This document shows positions 1 to 4,617 of a DNA stretch of 6,078 nt, piece by piece. Made by a program: the position numbers and the translations under genes. The notes under the pieces were generated by a model. It was not told the origin of the DNA. It saw nothing but the letters and a program-made list of their open reading frames with translations, and did not search any database. Source of the DNA: Prevotella sp. CAG:617. GTDB lineage: Bacteria; Bacteroidota; Bacteroidia; Bacteroidales; Bacteroidaceae. The DNA is taken from NCBI GenBank assembly GCA_000438115.1, contig FR903588.1:1-6078 (forward strand), written 5' to 3'. Numbering within the stretch: position 1 is the stretch's first letter; every line of letters starts with the position of its first letter.

Positions 1-14
1 AAAAAGATTATACG

Positions 15-46
15 CAAAGATACGCAAAGGTAAGCGCAGAGACAAA
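15..46 (-). promoter_or_regulatory. Leftward Bacteroidota-type promoter at the window edge
   Basis: Read on the minus strand, TTTG (46-43) is followed by a 20-base spacer and TATCTTTG (22-15). This matches the Bacteroidota primary sigma pattern of a -33 TTTG box and a -7 TAnnTTTG box 19-21 bases apart. A second -7-like word, TACCTTTG (32-25), lies inside the spacer. Transcription would start near position 5-10 and leave the window, so the gene served is not visible. The -7 boxes sit in a tandem ACGCAAAG repeat (12-19 and 22-29). A simple intergenic repeat that resembles promoters is therefore the alternative explanation. Confidence 0.5.
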
Positions 47-89
47 TGGAAAACGCAGTTTTCAGCATCCGGCACACACCAAACGGCAG

Positions 90-116
90 CGTCTGACAAA
101 AAAACGTCCGGAAACA
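90..116. repeat. Imperfect direct repeat, copy 1 of 2
   Basis: This copy contains CTGACAAAAAAA followed by CCGGAA and matches 152-177 at about 21 of 27 aligned positions, with one gap. It lies in the gene-free stretch 1-340. The two copies flank a perfect hairpin (CCGGTT at 133-138, loop CCCC, AACCGG at 143-148). An overlapping alternative pairing, GAACCG (123-128) with CGGTTC (134-139), would exclude the first. I do not recognise the element. Confidence 0.45.
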
Positions 117-132
117 TCCACAGAACCGCTCC

Positions 133-148
133 CCGGTTCCCCAACCGG
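133..148. other. Small perfect hairpin between the direct repeats
   Basis: CCGGTT and AACCGG form a 6-base-pair stem closed by a four-base loop. No T tract follows closely on either strand, so it does not look like a terminator. Gene-free DNA surrounds it: between 1 and 340 the longest plus-strand frame I noted is about 16 codons, starting at 46. The hairpin may belong to an unrecognised RNA or repeat element. Confidence 0.4.
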
Positions 149-151
149 ATT

Positions 152-177
152 CGGCTGACAAAAAATCACCGGAAGCA
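152..177. repeat. Imperfect direct repeat, copy 2 of 2
   Basis: This is the partner of the copy at 90-116, sharing CTGACAAAAAA and CCGGAA with three changed bases between them. The copies start 62 bases apart. Their function is unknown. Confidence 0.45.
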
Positions 178-211
178 CACTCCCCGCCATCCCGGCAAGC
201 CCATGTTCCGG

Positions 212-273
212 AAAAAGGTGGCTTGAAAAAATTTTTCCGAGCCGCCTCAACAAAAACAGGCGGCACCTTTTTT
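212..273. terminator. Bidirectional terminator-like fold
   Basis: AAAAAGGTG (212-220) is the exact inverted complement of CACCTTTTT (264-272). Inside lies a perfect 7-base-pair hairpin, GCCGCCT (241-247) with AGGCGGC (258-264), around a 10-base loop. On the plus strand this hairpin runs into ACC and six T. On the minus strand it is followed by a T-rich stretch (236-226). There is no plus-strand gene upstream. It may back up the tRNA terminator at 341-389 on the minus strand. Confidence 0.5.
252..273 (+). repeat. CGGCACCTTTTTT intergenic motif, copy 1
   Basis: The core CGGCACCTTTTTT (261-273) recurs exactly at 4422-4434 and 4464-4476. This copy and the one at 4413-4434 also share the preceding AAAAACAG, giving 21 of 22 identical positions. 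Here the core forms the 3' arm and T tail of the terminator-like fold at 212-273. Confidence 0.5.
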
Positions 274-340
274 CTTTTCCGCGCCTTGCCGGCACAGCCT
301 GCCCGCTCCCGGCCGCATGATGCCCGGTCAGGACAAGCAC

Positions 341-389
341 AAAAAAAGCGAAGCAACCGTCCGGAACATACCGGATGATTGCTTCGTGC
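341..389 (-). terminator. Rho-independent terminator of tRNA-Pro
   Basis: Starting about 12 bases past the tRNA on the minus strand is a stem of CGAAGCAA (386-379) and TTGCTTCG (356-349). An inner TCCGG/CCGGA stem (375-371 with 364-360) surrounds a six-base loop. Seven T follow on the minus strand (347-341). The short distance and perfect stems make it the natural end of the tRNA transcript. It could also stop readthrough from the hydrolase operon upstream. Confidence 0.85.
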
Positions 390-401
390 TTACCGTTGAT
401 G

Positions 402-474
402 TCGGAAAGAGGCGACTCGAACGCCCGACCCCTACGTCCCGAACGTAGTGCGCTACCAACTGCGCTACTTTCCG
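402..474 (-). tRNA. tRNA-Pro (anticodon CGG)
   Basis: The 73-base sequence folds into a complete cloverleaf. The acceptor stem CGGAAAG/CTTTCCG has 7 perfect pairs and the discriminator base is A. The D stem is GCGC/GCGC around AGTTGGTA. The anticodon stem CTACG/CGTAG closes the loop TTCGGGA, which reads CGG at positions 34-36 and so decodes the proline codon CCG. The variable loop is five bases. The T arm GGGCG/CGCCT has one G-U pair and the loop TTCGAGT. The CCA end is not encoded and must be added after transcription. The gene has a promoter just upstream and a terminator just downstream, so it can be expressed alone. Confidence 0.97.
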
Positions 475-484
475 ATTTCGGCTG

Positions 485-516
485 CAAAGATAAGCATTTA
501 TTTTGAAAGTAACCAA
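485..516 (-). promoter_or_regulatory. Promoter of tRNA-Pro
   Basis: On the minus strand TTGG (516-513) is followed by a 20-base spacer and TATCTTTG (492-485), a full match to the Bacteroidota -7 consensus TAnnTTTG. The box ends 10 bases before the mature tRNA, so the 5' leader would be only a few bases. Just upstream (519-534) an A/T-rich palindrome, AAAAAAG-GA-CTTTTTT, could act as an upstream activating element. That last role is inference. Confidence 0.75.
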
Positions 517-619
517 GCAAAAAAGGACTTTTTTTGAACAGATTACCAAATTATCCGATTATCACGCTCTTTTCATGCCCTCATCGGGTACTTCCATCCA
601 AGTGCTTCCGTCGGTCCGC

Positions 620-1573
620 CTACATCACCGGAGTCAAGAAACGGGCCACGCGACGGGTGTACTCGCGCGGAAAGGCCTGATAGCTGCGGGCATGCTCCAC
701 ACCGGGTACGGCCCATTTCTGTTTGGGAGCCGGCTTGGCGGCGTAAAGCACATCCATCATCCAGTAGGGCACAAAAGTGTCAGCCGTGCCGTGAATAAAG
801 AGCATGGGCCTATGGCAGCGGGCCACCTGACGCAGGGCCGAAGCTTCGCTGAAACTCCAGCCGTAGCGCAGGCGACACAGGCCGCTGGCCACGTAGAGCA
901 ACGGGAATTCGGGCAGGCCGTAACGGTTGTGCAGCTCACCCCCAAACTCATCCCACACCGAAGTGTAGCCGCAATCGGCCACAAAGGCACGCACACAACC
1001 GGGCAGGGAATCGCCGGAAAGCATCATGGTGGTGGCTGCCCCCATGGAAATACCGTGAACTACCATGCGCACAGAATCCGAATACAGCTTACGGGCCACG
1101 TCAATCCACTGCCTGACATCGTGACGGTCGAACCACCCCATCTGGAAGTGGTCGCCGTCGCTCAGACCGGCATTGCGCAAATCGGGCAGAATAATATTGT
1201 AGCCCAGGTCGTGCTGATAAAGATAGCCAATCATGAGCATGCGCAGCGCGTTGTCGGTATAGCCGTGTACGAGCAGGGCCGTGCGCGGAGTAGGCCGTGT
1301 GGCGGGCATGTAATAGCCGTGAAGCCGCGCCCCGTCGGCCGGCGATGTAACAAACGTGTCACGCAGGGCGCGATGATTGCGCACGCTGTCAATCCACAAG
1401 CGCATGTGCGGATAGTTGTCGTGCAGATAAGCCCAGGCAGCCGGCAGGTCGCGCCCGCGCGGAGCAGGCTTGAGCGCCACGTCAAGCAGATACCAGCCTG
1501 CAGCTCCAAGAGCCAGGACTATGGCGGCCAGCGTAGCGGCAGCCCAGATGATGATGCGGTGTTTTCGGGTCAT
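620..1573 (-). CDS. Membrane-anchored alpha/beta hydrolase
   Basis: This 317-residue protein starts with a basic stretch (MTRKHR) and one hydrophobic helix at about residues 7-30. This is probably an uncleaved signal anchor that places the enzyme in the periplasm. The rest is a classic alpha/beta hydrolase fold. It has an oxyanion-type HGYTDN segment at 103-108, the nucleophile elbow GISMG with Ser176, Asp265 in HGTADTFVP and His294 in GVEH, so the catalytic triad is complete. The substrate cannot be read from sequence; an esterase, acyltransferase or peptidase-like role is possible. Its ATG overlaps the stop of the upstream reductase gene by ATGA, which suggests coupled translation. I see no clear terminator between its stop and the tRNA promoter, so readthrough may end at 341-389. 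Confidence 0.9.
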   Translation of the reverse strand: MTRKHRIIIWAAATLAAIVLALGAAGWYLLDVALKPAPRGRDLPAAWAYLHDNYPHMRLWIDSVRNHRALRDTFVTSPADGARLHGYYMPATRPTPRTALLVHGYTDNALRMLMIGYLYQHDLGYNIILPDLRNAGLSDGDHFQMGWFDRHDVRQWIDVARKLYSDSVRMVVHGISMGAATTMMLSGDSLPGCVRAFVADCGYTSVWDEFGGELHNRYGLPEFPLLYVASGLCRLRYGWSFSEASALRQVARCHRPMLFIHGTADTFVPYWMMDVLYAAKPAPKQKWAVPGVEHARSYQAFPREYTRRVARFLTPVM

Positions 1574-2430
1574 GGTTTAAGATGTTGAATCAAGGAATGA
1601 AGAGTTTCTTCAAATCGTATGCCGCAGGCCGCTGCCTTGCGGGGGTCCATCAGCAGGTTGCGTCCCTGCGGAGCAAAGGGCGCTTCGGCGGGCAGCACCA
1701 GGCGGCGGGCCTCGTCCTCACCCCAGCTTCGGGCCACGGCTTGCCAAACCGTTTCGTAGGCATTCATACGGTTGGGGCACCCAAAGTTATACACGCCGGC
1801 CGGAAGTTGGAAGCAGCGGTCCAACTGCCGCACCACGTCCCACACGTCTGTCAGTCCGCGATGGTCATGTACGGCCAGATGCAGCGCCTGGCCGGTTTGC
1901 CGCGCTTCGGCCAGCTGAATCAGCAGGTGACGTCCGGCGCGCAAATTGCTGGCCGGATCATCATACATCCAGGTTAGCCTCAGCCCTACGGCGGTGTCAG
2001 GCAACAGGGCGCTCACCTCCTGCTCCGCCCTCAGCTTATGGATGGCATAGGGCCCCTGCGGCGACCTGGCCTGCTCCTCCGTCAGCAGCTGGCCGCAGGC
2101 ACAGGTATTGTAAACCTGGTCGCTGCTCATGTAAAGCAGGCGGGCCCCCGTACGCCGGCAGGCCCGGGCTACATTGACCGTCCCCCACAGATTCACCTGT
2201 TCCGACTCGTCGGGATGGGCTGCGCAGTATCCGGTGTTGGAAAGGGCTGCCGTCAGCACCACCTGGTCGGGGCGATGAAGGTCGAACTGACGATTAATTT
2301 CGTCGGGGCTAGAAAGGTCAAGGTCGCGGTGGGAAAGGGCCACAAAACGGTATCGGCCGGTCCAGTAACGGGCCACCCGACAGCCCAGAAAGCCGCCGGC
2401 ACCAATCAGCATGATTTTCGTTTGTTCCAT
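1570..2430 (-). CDS. RmlD-like NAD(P)-dependent sugar-nucleotide reductase/epimerase (extended SDR)
   Basis: This 286-residue protein has the extended short-chain dehydrogenase layout. The Rossmann motif GAGGFLG (10-16) binds the dinucleotide. A TAAL segment (60-63) follows the fourth strand, and VNLWGT (79-84) matches the family's N-containing helix. MSSDQVY (101-107) and Y128-AIH-K132 form the catalytic Ser/Tyr/Lys set. Length and motif spacing resemble dTDP-4-dehydrorhamnose reductase, in which Tyr128 and Lys132 are catalytic. However, the usual STDYVF is SSDQVY here and no rhamnose genes are nearby, so I do not call it rmlD. It probably acts in the cytoplasm on a nucleotide sugar. Its stop overlaps the hydrolase start (ATGA). 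The start has no Shine-Dalgarno sequence, and I find no TAnnTTTG box between it and the upstream terminator. Confidence 0.85.
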   Translation of the reverse strand: MEQTKIMLIGAGGFLGCRVARYWTGRYRFVALSHRDLDLSSPDEINRQFDLHRPDQVVLTAALSNTGYCAAHPDESEQVNLWGTVNVARACRRTGARLLYMSSDQVYNTCACGQLLTEEQARSPQGPYAIHKLRAEQEVSALLPDTAVGLRLTWMYDDPASNLRAGRHLLIQLAEARQTGQALHLAVHDHRGLTDVWDVVRQLDRCFQLPAGVYNFGCPNRMNAYETVWQAVARSWGEDEARRLVLPAEAPFAPQGRNLLMDPRKAAACGIRFEETLHSLIQHLKP

Positions 2431-2461
2431 CTTTTATCTATAATCAACAGGGTCTGACTGT

Positions 2462-2522
2462 AAAAAAGAAAATCCCCGTCCTACGCCGCTTTTCCTCTTT
2501 ACGGAACGTACGTAAGACGGGG
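2462..2522 (-). terminator. Rho-independent terminator downstream of the thioredoxin-fold gene
   Basis: On the minus strand CCCCGTCTTACG (2522-2511) pairs with CGTAGGACGGGG (2485-2474), 11 of 12 positions, around a 25-base loop. A T-rich tail follows (2473-2462). It lies about 42 bases past the stop of the gene at 2565-3062 and shortly before the reductase start, so it separates the two transcription units. The long loop may make it leaky. Confidence 0.75.
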
Positions 2523-2533
2523 TTATGCCATAA

Positions 2534-2557
2534 GCTGACGCTCCGTCAGCCTTTTTT
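2534..2557 (+). terminator. Short hairpin with T tract, plus-strand orientation
   Basis: GCTGACG (2534-2540), a three-base loop CTC and CGTCAGC (2544-2550) form a perfect 7-base-pair stem followed by C and six T on the plus strand. No plus-strand gene lies upstream. It would therefore stop antisense transcription coming out of the reductase/hydrolase region before it reaches the thioredoxin-fold gene. On the minus strand the same hairpin sits just after that gene's stop and may instead protect the mRNA 3' end. Confidence 0.5.
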
Positions 2558-2564
2558 CAGGGAA

Positions 2565-3062
2565 TTATTTGGCATCAAGTGCCTTCTGAAGTTCATCCTG
2601 CAGCACTTCGTTGCCGGGATATCCGCCTTCGGTAACGTTGCTGTAAGCTACTTTTCCGTCCTTACCGATAATCAGGTATGACGGGATACCACGCATATTC
2701 AAGCTGTTGCAGAGTTTATCCCACTGTGCCTTGGTCAGACGGAAATGGTCGCCCTTGATGTTCTTAATCATGTTGTCCCAGGTATCCTTGGGTGAGGTCT
2801 CGCCGGTTACGTAAACAAACTTGACGCCTTTTTTCGTCAGTTCGGGTTTGATGGTGTCAACGGTTTTCATGGCCATACGGCAGGGACCGCACCATGTAGC
2901 CCAGAAGTCAACCAGCACTACTTCACCTTTATATTCTTTGGCCAGAGCTTCTACCACCTGGTCGCCCTGAACGTCAGTCTTCATGTTCTTAACTTGCTGT
3001 GCTCCGGCAGGCACGCATACAGCCATCAAGGCGATGGCGGCCATCAAAATCATTTTTTTCAT
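2565..3062 (-). CDS. Exported thioredoxin-fold (TlpA/ResA-like) protein
   Basis: This 165-residue protein begins with a typical signal peptide: a basic start, a hydrophobic core to about residue 19 and probable cleavage after PAGA (residue 21). The mature part is a single thioredoxin fold. It has VDFWATWCGPC with the redox pair Cys58-Cys61, and GIPSY (125-129) with the expected cis-proline at 127. It should reduce or exchange disulfides in the periplasm. Its partner is unknown, and no cytochrome-maturation or DsbD gene is nearby. A further cysteine, Cys118, lies outside the motif. I chose the ATG at 3062 because it gives the signal peptide. The frame stays open upstream into the antisense of argF', but that extension is spurious. 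A weak AGGA lies about eight bases before the start. By eye the codons are less GC-rich than its neighbours', as often seen in well-expressed genes. Confidence 0.93.
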   Translation of the reverse strand: MKKMILMAAIALMAVCVPAGAQQVKNMKTDVQGDQVVEALAKEYKGEVVLVDFWATWCGPCRMAMKTVDTIKPELTKKGVKFVYVTGETSPKDTWDNMIKNIKGDHFRLTKAQWDKLCNSLNMRGIPSYLIIGKDGKVAYSNVTEGGYPGNEVLQDELQKALDAK

Positions 3063-3094
3063 AATGTATCCTGTTGTTTGAATTTTGTCTGCTG

Positions 3095-3126
3095 CAAAGT
3101 TAATGGAAAGGATGCTAAAAGCGAAA
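3095..3126 (-). promoter_or_regulatory. Promoter of the thioredoxin-fold gene
   Basis: On the minus strand TTTC (3126-3123) is followed by a 20-base spacer and TAACTTTG (3102-3095), a full match to TAnnTTTG with a one-base-off -33 box. The implied leader before the ATG at 3062 is roughly 20-30 bases. It shares the 3063-3320 gap with the divergent argF' promoter. The stretch 3127-3229 between them shows no other clear signal apart from A- and T-rich runs. Confidence 0.7.
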
Positions 3127-3229
3127 CGAAACCCCGTTTTTTTTCGGCAGAATGGCACATACCGGGCGGCAATATCCGACACTGTGCATTTTTGAAGCCG
3201 GGAAGAAACCTTGTTTCGGCATTTTTTAC

Positions 3230-3237
3230 TACTTTTG
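3230..3237 (+). promoter_or_regulatory. Probable -7 box of argF'
   Basis: TACTTTTG matches TAnnTTTG on the plus strand and lies 83 bases before the argF' ATG. No good -33 TTTG is found at the usual 19-21 base spacing; the nearest TTG (3211-3213) is only 16 bases away. The promoter may be weak or need an activator. The expected start, about 5-8 bases downstream, falls at the foot of the leader hairpin. Confidence 0.45.
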
Positions 3238-3244
3238 AAAACCA

Positions 3245-3290
3245 CAAGCCCTGCCCGGGCTGCTCCGGCAGCTCCACCCGGCCGGGCTTG
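3245..3290 (+). promoter_or_regulatory. GC-rich hairpin in the argF' leader
   Basis: CAAGCCC (3245-3251) pairs perfectly with GGGCTTG (3284-3290). The stem continues inward after a mismatch with GCC (3253-3255) and GGC (3280-3282). At the tip, GCTGC (3259-3263) and GCAGC (3268-3272) form a perfect stem around TCCG. If transcription starts near 3243-3245, this structure sits at the very 5' end of the mRNA. It is followed by an unstructured, A-rich 30 bases up to the ATG. It has no T tract, so it is not a terminator as drawn. It matches no riboswitch class I recognise. Confidence 0.5.
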
Positions 3291-3320
3291 GCCAAAGCAT
3301 TTATCAACTAACACAAATAT

Positions 3321-4289
3321 ATGTCCATGAAAAGTTTTTTGCACGTAAGTGATATCGGACCGCTCGATGCCGCGCTGGCCGAAGCCCGCGAAATCAAGGC
3401 CGACCGCTACCGTTTTGAATCGTGGGGCCGCCACCGCACGGTATTGCTCATTTTCTTCAACAACAGTCTGCGCACCCGTCTGAGCACTCAGAAAGCGGCC
3501 CGCAACCTGGGGCTTGACGTCATTGTACTCGACGTGAACCAGGGCGCCTGGAAACTGGAAACCGAACGCGGTGTCATTATGGACGGCGACAAGAGCGAGC
3601 ACCTGCTCGAGGCCATCCCCGTAATGGGCAGCTACTGCGACCTGATTGGTGTGCGCACGTTTGCCCGATTCGAAAACCGGCAGGACGACTACGAAGAACG
3701 CATCATCCAGCAGTTCATCCAATACAGCGGCCGTCCGGTATTTTCCATGGAAAGTGCCACGGTACATCCGCTGCAGGCCTTTGCCGACCTCATCACCATC
3801 GACGAATATCAGCCGCACCACCGCCCCAAGGTGGTACTGACATGGGCTCCTCACCCCCGCGCCCTGCCGCAGGCCGTGCCCAACAGTTTTGCCGAATGGA
3901 TGAATGCCGCTCCCGTCGACCTGGTAGTGACTCACCCCGAGGGATATGAACTCGACCCGCAGTTTGTGGGTAACGCCCGGGTGGAATACGACCAGATGAA
4001 AGCCCTTGAGGGCGCCGACTTTGTGTATGCCAAGAACTGGAGCTGTCCGGGCGTGACACGCCCTGAGCAGTACGGACAAATCCTGTCGAAAGACCCCTCA
4101 TGGACCGTTGATGCCGCCCACATGGCCGTGACCAACAACGCCTACTTCATGCACTGCCTGCCGGTGCGCCGCGGCATGATTGTGACGGACGACGTTATTG
4201 AGAGCCCGCGCTCACTGGTCATTCCCGAAGCAGCCAACCGCGAGATTTCGGCTACGGTAGCCCTGAAACACATGCTGCAATCGCTATAA
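3321..4289 (+). CDS. argF': N-succinylornithine carbamoyltransferase
   Basis: The enzyme transfers the carbamoyl group of carbamoyl phosphate to the side-chain amine of N-succinylornithine, giving N-succinylcitrulline. This is the Bacteroides-type arginine pathway in the cytoplasm; the active form in this family is a trimer. The 322 residues carry the carbamoyl-phosphate loop NNSLRTR (47-53), HPLQ (149-152), HPEGYELDP and the conserved HCLP (278-281). Long stretches match the B. fragilis enzyme as I remember it, for example NQGAWKLETERGVIMDGD. In that enzyme Pro90 sets preference for the succinyl substrate, while N-acetylornithine enzymes have Glu. Here the residue is Ser92 (DGDKSEH), which still excludes the acetyl type. 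A second ATG at 3327 begins MKSF, like the B. fragilis protein, and may be the true start. There is no Shine-Dalgarno sequence. The gene stands alone, between its own promoter and a strong terminator. Confidence 0.95.
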   Translation: MSMKSFLHVSDIGPLDAALAEAREIKADRYRFESWGRHRTVLLIFFNNSLRTRLSTQKAARNLGLDVIVLDVNQGAWKLETERGVIMDGDKSEHLLEAIPVMGSYCDLIGVRTFARFENRQDDYEERIIQQFIQYSGRPVFSMESATVHPLQAFADLITIDEYQPHHRPKVVLTWAPHPRALPQAVPNSFAEWMNAAPVDLVVTHPEGYELDPQFVGNARVEYDQMKALEGADFVYAKNWSCPGVTRPEQYGQILSKDPSWTVDAAHMAVTNNAYFMHCLPVRRGMIVTDDVIESPRSLVIPEAANREISATVALKHMLQSL

Positions 4290-4333
4290 CGCCACGACGC
4301 CCCATCCCGGGAGCAGCAGGCTATTACTCCACC

Positions 4334-4396
4334 AGGATGAAGAAGAGAGGCTTCAGTCAGGTCTGACGGCCCCTTTTCTTCATCCTTGATTTTTTT
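4334..4396 (+). terminator. Long rho-independent terminator of argF'
   Basis: AGGATGAAGAAGAG (4334-4347) pairs with CTTTTCTTCATCCT (4373-4386) over 14 positions with one G-U pair. An inner GGC/GCC pairing and a GTCA/TGAC stem (4356-4359 with 4364-4367) add to it. The tail TGATTTTTTT ends at 4396. It begins 45 bases after the argF' stop. Confidence 0.88.
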
Positions 4397-4412
4397 ACCT
4401 GCCGTCCGCGTT

Positions 4413-4434
4413 AAAAACAGCCGGCACCTTTTTT
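4413..4434 (+). repeat. CGGCACCTTTTTT intergenic motif, copy 2
   Basis: This copy matches 252-273 at 21 of 22 positions. Upstream TGCCG (4400-4404) can pair with CGGCA (4422-4426), so it might form a weak second terminator after argF'. Confidence 0.5.
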
Positions 4435-4463
4435 AAAATTCACGGGACCTTCATCCAAATACC

Positions 4464-4476
4464 CGGCACCTTTTTT
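4464..4476 (+). repeat. CGGCACCTTTTTT intergenic motif, copy 3
   Basis: This is an exact 13-base copy, 42 bases after copy 2. An upstream CGGG (4443-4446) could pair with CCCG (4462-4465) to give a weak stem before the T tract. Together with 4334-4396 this makes three successive T-tract signals in the 328-base gap between argF' and the next gene. Confidence 0.5.
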
Positions 4477-4521
4477 ATTCAAAGTCGCCGTCCTGATGTC
4501 TGTAATCCCTCTGATTCGCCA

Positions 4522-4550
4522 TTTTCCGGAAAAAATTAACATCTCGTTAA
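4522..4550. promoter_or_regulatory. Two adjacent palindromes upstream of the macroglobulin gene
   Basis: TTTTCCGGAAAA (4522-4533) is a perfect 12-base palindrome. Three bases after it, TTAAC (4536-4540) and GTTAA (4546-4550) form an inverted repeat with a five-base spacer. They lie 68-96 bases before the ATG at 4618, where an operator could sit. I find no TAnnTTTG box in 4440-4617, so the promoter itself is not identified. No specific regulator is recognised. Confidence 0.35.
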
Positions 4551-4617
4551 CGCTGAATAACGCCATCAGTCCGTTTTATCAACAAAATACCATGTTGTAA
4601 CTCATTTCATTCTACAT

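Noticed and set aside
62..520. A 152-codon minus-strand open frame
   Set aside because: It runs through the tRNA-Pro gene, its promoter and its terminator, and has no protein-like motif.
519..534. A/T palindrome AAAAAAG-GA-CTTTTTT as a terminator of the hydrolase operon
   Set aside because: A two-base loop and a stem made almost only of A-T pairs do not make a credible terminator. An upstream promoter element is more likely.
503..1588. A 361-codon plus-strand open frame
   Set aside because: It is antisense to the alpha/beta hydrolase, whose catalytic triad, signal anchor and ATGA overlap are all intact. The plus-strand product is rich in His, Gly and Val with no recognisable motif.
1570..2430. 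Calling the reductase rmlD
   Set aside because: The catalytic layout fits, but SSDQVY replaces STDYVF and no rhamnose-pathway genes are present, so the substrate is not supported.
1582..2457. Plus-strand open frames of 131 and 139 codons
   Set aside because: Both are antisense to the reductase gene, whose Rossmann and YxxxK motifs are intact.
3121..3150. Possible terminator in the CCCCG and T8 stretch between the divergent promoters
   Set aside because: Only a four-base stem can form, and no gene on the plus strand ends there.
3063..4079. An in-frame upstream extension that would give the thioredoxin-fold protein 504 residues
   Set aside because: The added part is the antisense of argF' and of the intergenic region. 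The signal peptide at 3062 and a promoter at 3095-3126 fix the true start.
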